Origin: Candidatus Baltobacteraceae bacterium
GTDB lineage: Bacteria > Vulcanimicrobiota > Vulcanimicrobiia > Vulcanimicrobiales > Vulcanimicrobiaceae
NCBI GenBank assembly: GCA_035502855.1
Contig: DATJTX010000039.1
Location: 62,001 to 126,000, forward strand
Direction of reading: 5' to 3'
Length of the DNA stretch: 64,000 nt
The position numbers were made by a program, and so were the translations under genes. Below, in pieces: positions 15,700 through 24,851 of this stretch (position 1 is its first letter; each line of letters opens with the position of its first letter). The notes under the pieces are model-generated. The model did no database searches, was not told where the DNA came from, and saw only the letters and a list, made by a program, of their open reading frames with translations.

Positions 15700-17127
15700 A
15701 TGCATAAAGTCTCGCGCCGTCAATTCATCCAGGCGGCCGGCGCGTCAGCAGCCGTGGCTGCGCTCGCCTGCCCCGCAGCCGCGCGCGCCGAAAGTGGCGT
15801 CTCCCGCTTAAACGATATCGATCACTTCATCATCTTGATGCAAGAGAACCGCTCGTTCGACCACTACTTTGGAACGCTTTCCGGTGTTCGCGGATACGGT
15901 GACCCGCGCCCGTTGCTGCTCCCGAGCGGTCGCACCGTATTTTTTCAACCGGACACCGTAAATCCCGACGGCTACGTGCTTCCGTTTCGTCTCGACACGA
16001 CGGCGACGAGCGCACAGCGCCTGCACGATCTCAGCCACGCCTGGGACGCGCAGCACGACTCTCTCGCGGGCGGCGCAATGGACGGCTGGGTCAAGACGCA
16101 CCGTGAAAAGAACGGCGCCGCCGGCCCGCTGACGATGGGCTATTACACGCGTGAGGACCTGCCGTTTCACTACGCGTTGGCGGATGCGTTCACCATTTGC
16201 GACGGATATTATTGCTCCGTTCTCGGGCCAACCTACCCCAATCGTCTCTACTACATGACCGCGTCGATCGATGCTGCCGCAAGACACGGCGGCCCGGTGC
16301 TCAACAACGACGCGGTCGACGGGAAGATCGCCTATACGTGGGAGACGTATCCCGAGCGGCTCGAGCGGGCGGGCATCTCGTGGCAAGTCTATTTCGACAT
16401 GGTCGACGACTACGCTCTGAACATCCTGCGGTATTTCAAAGCCTACCGCGACGCACCGATCTCGTCGCCGCTCCATCAGCAGGCTCTGGTCGGGCGCCCG
16501 TTCGCGAAGTTTCTCGACAACGTGCGCACCGGGAATCTGCCTCAGGTGACGTGGGTGCTCGGGCACGCGAAGCTGTGCGAACATCCGGCCTATCTGCCGG
16601 CGGCGGGCGCCGATTTCATCCATTCGATCTTGCAGGCGCTGTGGTCGAATCCCAGCGTCTGGGCTCGCACCGCGTTCATTTTGAACTACGACGAAAACGA
16701 CGGGCAATTCGATCATGTCGTGCCGCCCTCGCCTGCGCCCGGCACTGCCGAGGAGTTCGTCGACGGACGCGCGATCGGCCTCGGTTTTCGCGTTCCGTGT
16801 ATCGTCGCCTCACCGTTCTCGCGCGGCGGTTACGTGTGCAGCGATACGTTCGACCACACCTCGACGCTACGCTTGCTCGAAACCCGTTTCGGGGTCGAGG
16901 TGCCGAACCTATCAGCTTGGCGCCGAGCGACGACCGGAGATCTCACCGCAGCCTTCGGCTTTGATGAGCCCGCCCGTCTTGATACGCCCGTGCTGCCCGA
17001 GACGGTTCAAGCGCTCGCCCGAGCCGAAGAGCTCGTCGAGCGTCTCCCACGCCCCGAGGTCCCCTTACGTCAGAGCATGCCGTCGCAAGAACCAGGCGTG
17101 CGTCCGCGACGCGGTTCCATCGCATGA
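15700..17127 (+). CDS. Tat-exported phospholipase C-like phosphoesterase
   Basis: A 475-residue member of the phospholipase C/acid phosphatase phosphoesterase family. The N terminus is a Tat signal (S-R-R-Q-F-I-Q-A-A-G at 5-14, hydrophobic core, A-A-R-A cleavage near residue 30). The metal-site signature Q-E-N-R-S-F-D-H-Y-F-G-T-L-S-G-V-R-G is intact, as are N-Y-D-E-N-D-G-Q-F-D-H-V and the T-F-D-H-T-S-T-L-R segment near the C terminus. Such enzymes act outside the cytoplasm on phospholipids or phosphoesters and may scavenge phosphate. The following HAD phosphatase overlaps its stop codon, supporting joint phosphate scavenging. Confidence 0.88.
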   Translation: MHKVSRRQFIQAAGASAAVAALACPAAARAESGVSRLNDIDHFIILMQENRSFDHYFGTLSGVRGYGDPRPLLLPSGRTVFFQPDTVNPDGYVLPFRLDTTATSAQRLHDLSHAWDAQHDSLAGGAMDGWVKTHREKNGAAGPLTMGYYTREDLPFHYALADAFTICDGYYCSVLGPTYPNRLYYMTASIDAAARHGGPVLNNDAVDGKIAYTWETYPERLERAGISWQVYFDMVDDYALNILRYFKAYRDAPISSPLHQQALVGRPFAKFLDNVRTGNLPQVTWVLGHAKLCEHPAYLPAAGADFIHSILQALWSNPSVWARTAFILNYDENDGQFDHVVPPSPAPGTAEEFVDGRAIGLGFRVPCIVASPFSRGGYVCSDTFDHTSTLRLLETRFGVEVPNLSAWRRATTGDLTAAFGFDEPARLDTPVLPETVQALARAEELVERLPRPEVPLRQSMPSQEPGVRPRRGSIA

Positions 17128-17762
17128 TGCGTCTCCTGGCGGCAACGGTACTGGCCGCGGTGTACTCGCTCAACGGCGGCGTGCCGAACGTTCAAACCGT
17201 CAAACAAGAAATCATCACCTATTACGATTCGGGGCGGCACGACGCGGACGTCGCGAGGGTCGACGCGCACCTTCAGTCGTATGTCGATAGGCGCCTCAAG
17301 CAGCACGTGCGCGAGCCGGCCGTCGTTTTCGACATCGACGACACCATGCTCTCGACGTTCGCTTACGAGCAGGCGCATGATTTCGGGTATGACGCTCGGT
17401 CATGGTCGCGCTGGGAACACGAGGACCGTTTCCCGCCGATCCTGCCGACGCGACGACTCGCGCGAGAACTCGTGCGGGAGCACGTCGCGATCTTCTACGT
17501 CACCGGGCGGCGACAGTCCCAGCGAGAAGTGACGATACGTGAACTTGCGCTAGCCGGGTATCCGAAGCCGGCCGGATACTCTTTCCGCCCTGCGCGCGAT
17601 CACGCAGACTCGGTCATTCCGTTCAAGTCGGCGGCGCGGGCTGCGATCGCCGCACGCGGCTTCGATATTCTTGCGAGTATCGGCGATCAGTGGAGCGACC
17701 TTCGCGGCGGCCACGCTGAGCATCTGTACAAGCTTCCGAACCCGATGTATCTGATTCCCTAG
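17124..17762 (+). CDS. HAD-superfamily class B acid phosphatase-like protein
   Basis: A 212-residue phosphatase of HAD subfamily IIIB. The nucleophile motif is F-D-I-D-D-T-M-L-S-T (first Asp the nucleophile), motif II is Y-V-T-G-R-R, and the late acidic motif is S-I-G-D-Q-W-S-D-L. A short hydrophobic N terminus (M-M-R-L-L-A-A-T-V-L-A-A-V-Y-S-L) suggests export or anchoring. The start overlaps the phosphoesterase stop (ATGATG), so the two form an operon. The stop overlaps that of the convergent MFS gene at a CTAG. Confidence 0.82.
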   Translation: MMRLLAATVLAAVYSLNGGVPNVQTVKQEIITYYDSGRHDADVARVDAHLQSYVDRRLKQHVREPAVVFDIDDTMLSTFAYEQAHDFGYDARSWSRWEHEDRFPPILPTRRLARELVREHVAIFYVTGRRQSQREVTIRELALAGYPKPAGYSFRPARDHADSVIPFKSAARAAIAARGFDILASIGDQWSDLRGGHAEHLYKLPNPMYLIP

Positions 17763-18940
17763 AGGGAAGCTTCGAGATTGTGCTGCGTCGTTGCAAGCAT
17801 AATCACCACGGCAGCGACGCCGAGCGCGACCGCGGCACCGATAATCGCCACGTAGAGCCCGACGTGGTTGGCGGCAAGCCCGACGGCGAGCGCCGGGATG
17901 CTGAAACCAAGATAGCTGGCGACGAACAGCGCCGAGAGCGTCTCGGCACGATGTTCGGGCGGCGCAATGGCGGTGACGATGTTCAGTCCGGCGACGTAGC
18001 CGAGCCCGTTGCCGAATCCGGCGATCGCGACACCGAGTGCGAGCAAGACGAGAGCGTTGTGCGGAACCGCAAGCAACAACGTCCATAGCCCAACACCAAG
18101 CGTGAGCAGCGCTGCGAGTATTGCAGTACGATTATTCAGGTGCCCGCTCACGTAGGCGGCAAGCAGCGCCCCGACTTGGATGAAGCAGATAACGAACGAC
18201 CCGACGATGAGATTGTGCACGCCAAGGGCAGCTTCCAAGAACGACGGCACGAGCGATGCGAAGATCGCAATCACGGACCACCCAACAAACGACTGTGCCG
18301 CTGCTACGAAAAACGGCCGGCGTATCCTAGGTGGAATTGACGGCAAACCCCGGTGCCAAGCACTTACACAGTGCGGGCACGAGGGAACGGTCCGTACGAC
18401 AAGCACCATGATCGCCGCAAGTACGATGTACACGATGAACGCCGAGACGGTCGGGAGAGGCGCATACTCGGCCAACAGCCCCGCGAGCAACGCACCAAAG
18501 GCGGAGCCGATCGCGATGGCTACCATTGCGACGATCCCAACGCGATTTTCGATTCCCGGCGCGATCCATTCGCGGATCGCGGCCGTCGCAGTCGGAGTCC
18601 CAATACCTATTGCGACGCCCTGCAACACGCGGCCGGCGAGCAGCGCCCACAGATTTGACGCACATGCAAGCGTGAGCGCCGCGAGCGCAGCGATGCCGAT
18701 TGCAATCGTCAACGTCTTGCGCCGTCCGAGCTCGTCCGAAACGCCGCCGAAGAACAGTAAGGTCGGGATCAACGATCCTGCGTAGATGGCGAACACGATG
18801 CTGATCTCGCCCGGCGTCAAGCCCCAATGCGCACGATAATACTCGTAGAGCGGCGAGGGCATGAAGACGCCGGCTATCAGTAATGCAAGTGCGGCGGCTG
18901 CGATCGGATAACGTCCGGCCGCGGGGTTACCGCTAGCCAT
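17759..18940 (-). CDS. MFS transporter
   Basis: A 393-residue major facilitator with about 12 membrane segments. The loop 2-3 motif is G-G-V-S-D-E-L-G-R-R-K-T, and helix 4 carries G-R-V-L-Q-G-V-A-I-G. It resembles drug or metabolite efflux carriers; the substrate is unknown. It overlaps the upstream glutaredoxin by eight bases, so the two are probably co-transcribed, which hints at a thiol- or stress-related cargo. Its 3' end meets the HAD phosphatase gene tail to tail. Confidence 0.85.
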   Translation of the reverse strand: MASGNPAAGRYPIAAAALALLIAGVFMPSPLYEYYRAHWGLTPGEISIVFAIYAGSLIPTLLFFGGVSDELGRRKTLTIAIGIAALAALTLACASNLWALLAGRVLQGVAIGIGTPTATAAIREWIAPGIENRVGIVAMVAIAIGSAFGALLAGLLAEYAPLPTVSAFIVYIVLAAIMVLVVRTVPSCPHCVSAWHRGLPSIPPRIRRPFFVAAAQSFVGWSVIAIFASLVPSFLEAALGVHNLIVGSFVICFIQVGALLAAYVSGHLNNRTAILAALLTLGVGLWTLLLAVPHNALVLLALGVAIAGFGNGLGYVAGLNIVTAIAPPEHRAETLSALFVASYLGFSIPALAVGLAANHVGLYVAIIGAAVALGVAAVVIMLATTQHNLEASL

Positions 18941-19178
18941 ACGTCTTTTCGAGATAGTCGATGATCGCGTCGTCGTCGTCCGCGATCTTTACTTCGCCGG
19001 CAACCATCGAAGGAATGCCGGTCACCCCGAAGATTTCTTTGACGTTCGTGCGCTTGGCGTGTTCGCTCGGCACGTTCACGATTTTGTAATCGAGCAGCAG
19101 ATCGGTCATCTTGGCGCGCACGCGCGCGCAGTAGGGGCACCATTCTGCTTGATAGAGCACGATGTTCGTATCGATCAT
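18933..19178 (-). CDS. glutaredoxin-like protein
   Basis: An 81-residue thioredoxin-fold protein with the dithiol active site W-C-P-Y-C at about residues 13-17, the cis-proline G-I-P-S-M-V, and a C-terminal helix. It is expected to reduce disulfides or glutathione-type mixed disulfides in the cytoplasm. It is close in length to the NrdH/Grx group. It is the first gene of a two-gene unit with the MFS carrier and diverges from the TonB-like gene across 96 bp in which I see no clear promoter. Confidence 0.9.
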   Translation of the reverse strand: MIDTNIVLYQAEWCPYCARVRAKMTDLLLDYKIVNVPSEHAKRTNVKEIFGVTGIPSMVAGEVKIADDDDAIIDYLEKTYG

Positions 19179-19274
19179 CCGGGCCAGCTTGCGCGAGGGA
19201 ACCGGGCCGCCCTCCTGTCACGTGCGGGCGGTGCGGGCCGTTCGACCAGCGAAGAGATCTCCTCGCAGGTACGC

Positions 19275-19976
19275 ATGGGCCATACCCTTTCTCGAAACCG
19301 CTGGCTGTACCGGGCGCTGCTCGCATCGCTCGCGATCCACCTCGTCATCGTCGCCTTCCTCCCGCGCTTTATCGACGTCGCCGGCACGGAAAACGTCGAG
19401 TTGCTTTCCTTCGTGCACATTGCGCCGGTGCGCATACAGACGCCGCGCCCGGCGCTCGTACGCACGGCCGCCGCCCCGGTCCACGCCGCTCAGCCGCAAC
19501 CGCTCAAACCGCGGATCAAACCGGCGACCGCACGGCACACGGTCGGCCGGCACACGATCAAAAGCACCGCGCCGCCCCACCAGGAGGCGCCGGTGATCGC
19601 GGCTGCGGCACGCGCGGGGGGCTCGGTTGCATCGCAAGGCACCGTCGTCGTCCCGGCACCGAGCACGACTCCGCTCGAAGAACAAACGACCGCGCCGAGC
19701 CGGCAGTCGATCGGCGGGTATATGCCGCTCGGCGCCGAGGAACCGGTGCCGGTGCTCGATCCGGTCGTCCGTAAGGCGTTACTCGCGCTCGGCGTGCACG
19801 TGACGTTGACCGTCACCGTCGACGGCAACGGGCACACCCAGCAAGTCGACTTTGCGCCGCCTCTCGATCCGAACGTCGAGCGCCAAATTCGCTCGATGCT
19901 GGCAACCGCCACGTGGGACCCGGCGGTTTGCGGCGGCGGCCTGTCCTGTCCCGGGCAAGCGACGATCAAACTTTAA
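19275..19976 (+). CDS. TonB-like C-terminal domain protein
   Basis: A 233-residue envelope protein with one N-terminal membrane anchor (about 11-30: L-L-A-S-L-A-I-H-L-V-I-V-A-F), a Pro/Ala/Arg-rich linker (about 50-150) and a C-terminal TonB-type domain ending with a P-x-W-D-P-A-like strand (A-T-W-D-P-A-V-C). TonB proteins couple the inner-membrane proton force to outer-membrane transport, which would imply a diderm envelope. No ExbB/ExbD neighbours are present. Two cysteines in G-G-G-L-S-C are unusual for the domain. The 3' end overlaps the convergent gene by 11 bases. Confidence 0.75.
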   Translation: MGHTLSRNRWLYRALLASLAIHLVIVAFLPRFIDVAGTENVELLSFVHIAPVRIQTPRPALVRTAAAPVHAAQPQPLKPRIKPATARHTVGRHTIKSTAPPHQEAPVIAAAARAGGSVASQGTVVVPAPSTTPLEEQTTAPSRQSIGGYMPLGAEEPVPVLDPVVRKALLALGVHVTLTVTVDGNGHTQQVDFAPPLDPNVERQIRSMLATATWDPAVCGGGLSCPGQATIKL

Positions 19977-20466
19977 CGATCGCGCCCTCCACGCGCGCGC
20001 CGCGGGCGGCGATCGACGCACCACTCTCGTTCGCTACGCTCGCAAAATCGAGGTCCGCGAAGCCGATCCGCCGCCGCGTCGTCAACCCATTCACGAAGAG
20101 CAGCGCGGCGCCTTCGGTTTTCCGCAACGCGGTGCGCGCCGCGCGCAGCTCTCGCACGTACGCCAAGCGCTCGGACGAGAATTGTGCGGCAACGAGCGCA
20201 AGCTCCGTACCGGAAACCGCGCCGAAGACTTGCAGCAGTCCGCGCTGACGGTCGAACACGCTGCGCACGCCGAAAACGGCGCGATCCCAGAATAACGCCT
20301 GGCGCGCGCGATAGGCGTAGCCGCAGTCGAATCGCGTCGCCAGGACCAGCGCATCGCCTTCATCGATGCCGTGCGCGCAAAAGATGTGCGGCGATCGCGC
20401 GACGATGATCTCGGCTGCCAGCCGCATTCCGCCCGGACGGCTCGGCTCACCCGCGAACGAGAGCAC
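19966..20466 (-). CDS. possible degenerate endonuclease/exonuclease/phosphatase-fold protein
   Basis: A 166-residue open frame downstream of arginase and on the same strand, starting with GTG 24 bases after the arginase stop. The layout recalls a short EEP (DNase I-like) protein: a V-L-S-F start, L-A-A-E-I-I-V-A-R-S-P-H-I-F-C, then V-L-A-T-R-F-D, V-A-A-Q-F-S-S-E-R-L-A-Y-V-R-E-L and A-A-L-L-F-V-N-G-L. The usual catalytic Q-E and G-D-F-N motifs are absent (A-H-G and V-N-G in their place). The family assignment is weak. If correct the protein is catalytically dead or has another function. Confidence 0.4.
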   Translation of the reverse strand: MLSFAGEPSRPGGMRLAAEIIVARSPHIFCAHGIDEGDALVLATRFDCGYAYRARQALFWDRAVFGVRSVFDRQRGLLQVFGAVSGTELALVAAQFSSERLAYVRELRAARTALRKTEGAALLFVNGLTTRRRIGFADLDFASVANESGASIAARGARVEGAIVKV

Positions 20467-20489
20467 GCGCAGCGTCGGCGCGGATGCCG

Positions 20490-21383
20490 CTACAGAATCG
20501 ATTTGCCGAGCGCCGAGCAGATCAGGCCTACCGCAAGCGACGCGGTCTGATTGCGCGTATCGAGTATCGGATTGATTTCCACCATCTCGATCGAGCGCAA
20601 TTGACCCGACTCGTACAGCATCTCCATCGCCAGGTGTGCCTCACGGAAACTCAGGCCACCCTTCACCGGCGTGCCCGTCCCAGGCGCCTCGCTTGGATCG
20701 ATCGCATCCATGTCGTATGAGACGTGAATGGCGCGCCCGGCTGCGCCCGCGATCTCCAGCGTCCGGCTCATGATCGTAGTCATGCCGTACTTATCGACGT
20801 CGGTCATCGAAAAGGCGCGCACGCCGGATTCGCGCAGTAACCGCCGCTCGATCTCATCGACGTCGCGCAAACCGATCTGCACCGTCGTTTCCGGCAATGC
20901 ATAGCCATTCTCGAGCGCAAACCAGAGCGGCATGCCGTGCACGTTGCCGCTGGGTGAGCTCTGCGGATTATTGATGTCCGAGTGCGCGTCGATCCATACC
21001 AACCCGGGCGGCGCCGAGCGCGCACGCGTGAGGCCCGCGAGCGTGCCCATTGCGATCGAATGATCGCCTCCGAGGACGATCGGCAGGCCGCCGGAACGGA
21101 CGCTCGCTTCGACGAGTTGCGCCAACTCATCGCACACACGTTGAATGACGTCGAGGTATTTAGCGGAGGAGTCGGTGGCCTCTAAAGCCTCGCGAATCGG
21201 GACCGTGAGGTTGCCGCGATCGATCACCTCGGCGATGCCCAGTTCACGCAAGCGCTCGTTCAACTTCGCATAGCGAATCGCGGACGGTCCCATATCGACA
21301 CCGCGACGGCTTGCACCCAAATCCATCGGAACGCCGATCACGTCGACGCGGGCAGTGCGGCTGGGGCGGATATCGGTCGCCAT
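20490..21383 (-). CDS. rocF: arginase
   Basis: Mn-dependent hydrolysis of arginine to ornithine and urea. The protein has about 297 residues with every metal-site motif: [16 protein letters not shown] and Y-D-M-D-A-I-D-P with G-T-G-T-P-V near the C terminus. The start at 21383 (M-A-T-D-I-R-P) is preferred because the longer ATG at 21437 would leave one base between it and the divergent lipoprotein gene; neither has a clear ribosome site. A 6-bp inverted repeat lies in the shared upstream region. Confidence 0.93.
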   Translation of the reverse strand: MATDIRPSRTARVDVIGVPMDLGASRRGVDMGPSAIRYAKLNERLRELGIAEVIDRGNLTVPIREALEATDSSAKYLDVIQRVCDELAQLVEASVRSGGLPIVLGGDHSIAMGTLAGLTRARSAPPGLVWIDAHSDINNPQSSPSGNVHGMPLWFALENGYALPETTVQIGLRDVDEIERRLLRESGVRAFSMTDVDKYGMTTIMSRTLEIAGAAGRAIHVSYDMDAIDPSEAPGTGTPVKGGLSFREAHLAMEMLYESGQLRSIEMVEINPILDTRNQTASLAVGLICSALGKSIL

Positions 21384-21401
21384 GATGCGCCGCTTCGGTA
21401 C

Positions 21402-21417
21402 GGAGGCTTGCGCCTCC
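21402..21417. promoter_or_regulatory. inverted repeat between arginase and nucleoside-import genes
   Basis: GGAGGC-TTGC-GCCTCC forms a perfect 6-bp stem with a 4-base loop in the divergent region between the chosen arginase start and the lipoprotein start. It could be a hairpin or an operator shared by both genes. If arginase instead starts at 21437, the repeat falls inside its coding region. Confidence 0.3.
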
Positions 21418-21438
21418 CGGAGTCGTAGTTCAGTCATA

Positions 21439-22461
21439 ATGAAGGACAGAGCGGTGGCCGCGCTCCTTGCAGCGGCATGCGCGCTCGCGCTCACCGCATG
21501 CGAACGGCATCAGGGGCCGCGTCCCGGACAGCTCATGCTCGGCATGGTGACCGACGTCGGCGGACTTGGCGACCGTTCGTTCAACGATTCGGCGTATCGC
21601 GGGTTACTGCGTGCCCGCTCCAAGCTCGGCGCCTACGTGCAGGTGTTGCAATCGCGCTCGGCCGCCGACTACCAGCCCAACCTGATCGCGCTCACGAATC
21701 TGCACTTCGGAATGATCTATGCCATCGGGTTCTTGATGAGCCTCGACCTCGATCAGGTCGCCAAGCAGAATCCCAAACAGCGTTATGCCATCGTGGACGC
21801 GGTCGTCGACGATCCCAACGTCGTCTCGATCACGTTTCGCGAGCAAGATGGTTCGTTCTTGGCCGGCGCGCTCGCGGCGATGGTGAGCAAGACGCATCAC
21901 ATCGCGTTTCTGGGTGGTGAAGATATCCCGTTGATTCGGAAATTCGAAGCCGGCTACATCGCCGGCGCGCGCGAGGTCGACCCCACGATTCGAGTCGACG
22001 TCAAATACGCCGGAAGTTTCGATGACGTGGCCGCAGGTCAAGAACTCTCCGACGTACTCTATGACGGCGGAGCCGACATCATCTACGCTGCCGCCGGGAA
22101 AGTAGGCCTCGGCACGGCCGATGCCGTCAAGGAGCGAACCGGCGACTACATGATCGGCGTCGATTCCGATCAAGACGGCTTGGTGCCCGGTAAAGTGCTG
22201 ACCTCGATGGTCAAGCGCGTCGACGTCGCCGTGTTCGACGTCGCGCGGTCACTCCAGCGCGGTAAGCCGATGACCGGACACGTCGTTTTCGGTTTGAAGG
22301 ACGGCGCGATTGGGCTGACCGATTTCCGCTACACTAGAGCCGCGATCGGCGCCGCGAATCTCGCACGACTGAAAAAGATCGAAGACGCAATCGTCGACGG
22401 GAGAATCAATCCGCCCGATACGCGCCAGGCGCTGGCTGCGTTCAAGCCGGTGCCGCTCTAA
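21439..22461 (+). CDS. BmpA/Med-type substrate-binding lipoprotein
   Basis: A 340-residue periplasmic-binding protein of the basic membrane protein (BMP) family. The lipoprotein signal has lipobox L18-T-A-C21. The mature part begins with L-G-M-V-T-D-V-G-G-L-G-D-R-S-F-N-D-S-A-Y, the family signature, and contains I-Y-A-A-A-G-K-V-G-L-G and G-V-D-S-D-Q-D. Characterised members bind nucleosides. The ATP-binding and two permease genes follow immediately with overlapping ends, giving a full importer. Confidence 0.93.
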   Translation: MKDRAVAALLAAACALALTACERHQGPRPGQLMLGMVTDVGGLGDRSFNDSAYRGLLRARSKLGAYVQVLQSRSAADYQPNLIALTNLHFGMIYAIGFLMSLDLDQVAKQNPKQRYAIVDAVVDDPNVVSITFREQDGSFLAGALAAMVSKTHHIAFLGGEDIPLIRKFEAGYIAGAREVDPTIRVDVKYAGSFDDVAAGQELSDVLYDGGADIIYAAAGKVGLGTADAVKERTGDYMIGVDSDQDGLVPGKVLTSMVKRVDVAVFDVARSLQRGKPMTGHVVFGLKDGAIGLTDFRYTRAAIGAANLARLKKIEDAIVDGRINPPDTRQALAAFKPVPL

Positions 22462-23850
22462 ATGGATCATCGCGAGCCCGCGCTCTCCCTGCGCGGCATA
22501 CGCAAGAGTTTTCCCGGGGTGGTCGCGGTCGACGGCGTCGATCTCGATCTTTATCCCGGTGAGATTCACGCGCTCGTCGGCGAGAACGGCGCGGGGAAGT
22601 CCACGCTCGCCGCGATCGCATTCGGCGAGCTTGCGGCAGATGAAGGCAGCGTCCAAGCCGATGGGACCGTTGGGCTCGTTCATCAGCATTTCGAGTTGAT
22701 CGGACGCCTGCGCGTATGGCAAAACGTTTTGCTGGGCCGCGAACCCCATCGCGGCTGGCGCATCGATGAAGCCGCGGCGCGTGCGCGCGTGCGCGCGCTC
22801 GCGCAGGACAACGGGCTCGACATCGATCCGAACGCCTTCGTCGAGACGCTTCCGGTCGGCGTGCAGCAGCGCGTCGAATTACTGCGCGAGCTCGACCGCG
22901 AACCGGCCGTGCTTCTGCTCGACGAGCCGACCGCGGCGCTCGCACCGACCGAGATCGAGAATTTCTTCGCCACCGTCGTGCAGCTCGCGGCACGCGGCAC
23001 CGCGATCATGATCGTCACCCACAAACTGGCCGAAGTGATGGCGTACGCGGCCCGCGTCACCGTGATGCGCCACGGCCGGGTGGTCGCACGGATGGACACC
23101 GCGCAGACCGACGTCGGCGCGATTGCGCGCGCAATGGTCGGCGGCGAATTGCCGGCGCTCGCGCAGCGCGTTCCCACGATCACCACACCGTGCCTGGCGG
23201 TGCGGCTCGGACCGCTCGCCTTCGACGTAAACGGCGGTGAGATCGTCGGCATCGCGGGCGTCGAGGGCAACGGCCAAACGATGCTCGCCGACGCCCTTAC
23301 CGGAATGATCGCCTACGACGGCACGATCGAACGGCGCGGAACGATCGGCGTGATTCCCCAGGACCGCCAACGCGAGGCGCTGGTGATGAACTGGCCGCTG
23401 GTCGAGAACGTTTTGCTCGGGCGCCAGCACCGTCCGGCCGCCCGGCGCGGGCTCACGCTCGATCGCGCGCGCGCGCGCAGCGATGCGCGTACGATCGTCG
23501 AGCGCTTCGATATTCGTACGGCGAGCATCGACGTTCGAGTGCGCACGCTCTCCGGCGGTAACCAGCAAAAGGTCGTAGTCGGCCGCGCGTTGATCGACGA
23601 GCCCGATTTCGTGCTTGCTTACAATCCAACACGCGGCGTCGACGTCGGCGCCGCGGCGCTCGTGCAATCGCGATTGATCGAAGCGCGCAACCGCGGCAGT
23701 GCGGTGCTGCTGATCTCGTTCGAACTCGACGAGATCCTCGCGCTTTCCGACCGCGTGCTGGTGATGTACCGCGGCGCGATCGTCGGCAGTTTCGACCACG
23801 AGCATCTCGACCGCGCCGCCATTGGGCGGCTGATGGCGGGATCGTCATGA
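22462..23850 (+). CDS. BMP-type nucleoside ABC transporter ATP-binding protein
   Basis: A 462-residue protein with two ABC cassettes, as in YufO/NupO. The first has Walker A G-E-N-G-A-G-K-S-T, signature-region L-P-V-G-V-Q-Q-R-V-E and Walker B L-L-L-D-E-P-T-A-A-L. The second is the usual degenerate sugar/nucleoside-type cassette: A-G-V-E-G-N-G-Q in place of Walker A, then L-S-G-G-N-Q-Q-K and a weak Walker B (V-L-A-Y-N-P-T-R-G). The ATG directly follows the lipoprotein stop. It powers uptake through the two permeases downstream. Confidence 0.94.
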   Translation: MDHREPALSLRGIRKSFPGVVAVDGVDLDLYPGEIHALVGENGAGKSTLAAIAFGELAADEGSVQADGTVGLVHQHFELIGRLRVWQNVLLGREPHRGWRIDEAAARARVRALAQDNGLDIDPNAFVETLPVGVQQRVELLRELDREPAVLLLDEPTAALAPTEIENFFATVVQLAARGTAIMIVTHKLAEVMAYAARVTVMRHGRVVARMDTAQTDVGAIARAMVGGELPALAQRVPTITTPCLAVRLGPLAFDVNGGEIVGIAGVEGNGQTMLADALTGMIAYDGTIERRGTIGVIPQDRQREALVMNWPLVENVLLGRQHRPAARRGLTLDRARARSDARTIVERFDIRTASIDVRVRTLSGGNQQKVVVGRALIDEPDFVLAYNPTRGVDVGAAALVQSRLIEARNRGSAVLLISFELDEILALSDRVLVMYRGAIVGSFDHEHLDRAAIGRLMAGSS

Positions 23851-24851
23851 AACGCGGGCTCGGCTCGATCGCTCTGATTCTCGTGCTGATGTCGCTCGCG
23901 ATGATCGTCGCGGGTACGAGCCCGATCGAGGGATTCTCGGCGCTGATCGTCGGCGCGCTCGGCGGGCGTAACGAGATCGGCGAAACGCTCGTCGCGGCGA
24001 CCGCCCTGCTGTTTCCCGCGCTCGGCATTTGCCTTGCGTTTCGCGCCGGACTCTTCAACATCGGCGCCGAGGGCCAGTTGCTCGTCGGCGCGCTCGCCGC
24101 CGGAGCGCTCGGCGCGGTCTTCTCGATGCCGGGTCCAATCGGCATCGTGCTGCTGCTCGTCGCCGGCGCGATCGGTGGCGGCGCTTGGGGTGCGATCGCC
24201 GGTTGGATGAAGGCGCGCTTCGGCGCCAACGAAATCATCGCGACGCTGATGCTCAACTTCGTCGCGGCCGCCTTCGCACTCGAATTGGTCAGCGGTCCGC
24301 TCAAGGGTCCGCTCGCGGCCGGCGCCGAGACCGCCTGGCTCGATCCGAAATACTGGCTGCCGACGCTGCTGCCCGGGACGCGCCTCTCGATCGCGCTGCT
24401 GCTCGCCCTCGCGCTCGCCGCACTCTTGCAATGGGTCTTCACGCGGACCGTCTTCGGTTACGACCTGGACGCAAGCGGTGAGGCGCCGGAGGCGGCGCGA
24501 CGCAACGGCGTCAACCTCGCACGTATCACCTGGGTCGCGCTGACGCTGTCGGGCGCCGTCGCCGGACTGGGCGGCGCAACCATCGTCACCGGCGAGCTCC
24601 ACCGCTTCAATACCCAGCTCTCGCCCGGCTATGGCTTCACCGCGATCGCGGTCGCGTTGGTCGGCGATCTGCAGCCGCTTTGGATTTGCGTCGCGGCGTT
24701 CGGCTTCGGCATTTTGGAATCGGGCGGTCTGGCCATGCAAGCGAGCGCACAAGTTCCCAAAGATGCGATCCACGTCATCGAAGGCTTGATCGTCTTCGTC
24801 TTGGCCGCGCGCCGCTACGTGGCCACGCGCGTCGAAGGAGGCTCGAAGTGA
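23847..24851 (+). CDS. BMP-type nucleoside ABC transporter permease 1
   Basis: A 334-residue inner-membrane permease of the BPD_transp_2 family (YufP/NupP-like). Diagnostic segments are F-R-A-G-L-F-N-I-G-A-E-G-Q, G-A-N-E-I-I-A-T-L-M-L-N-F and the late G-Y-G-F-T-A-I-A-V-A-L-V-G. About eight to ten membrane segments are visible. The ATG overlaps the ATPase stop (ATGA). Confidence 0.94.
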   Translation: MKRGLGSIALILVLMSLAMIVAGTSPIEGFSALIVGALGGRNEIGETLVAATALLFPALGICLAFRAGLFNIGAEGQLLVGALAAGALGAVFSMPGPIGIVLLLVAGAIGGGAWGAIAGWMKARFGANEIIATLMLNFVAAAFALELVSGPLKGPLAAGAETAWLDPKYWLPTLLPGTRLSIALLLALALAALLQWVFTRTVFGYDLDASGEAPEAARRNGVNLARITWVALTLSGAVAGLGGATIVTGELHRFNTQLSPGYGFTAIAVALVGDLQPLWICVAAFGFGILESGGLAMQASAQVPKDAIHVIEGLIVFVLAARRYVATRVEGGSK

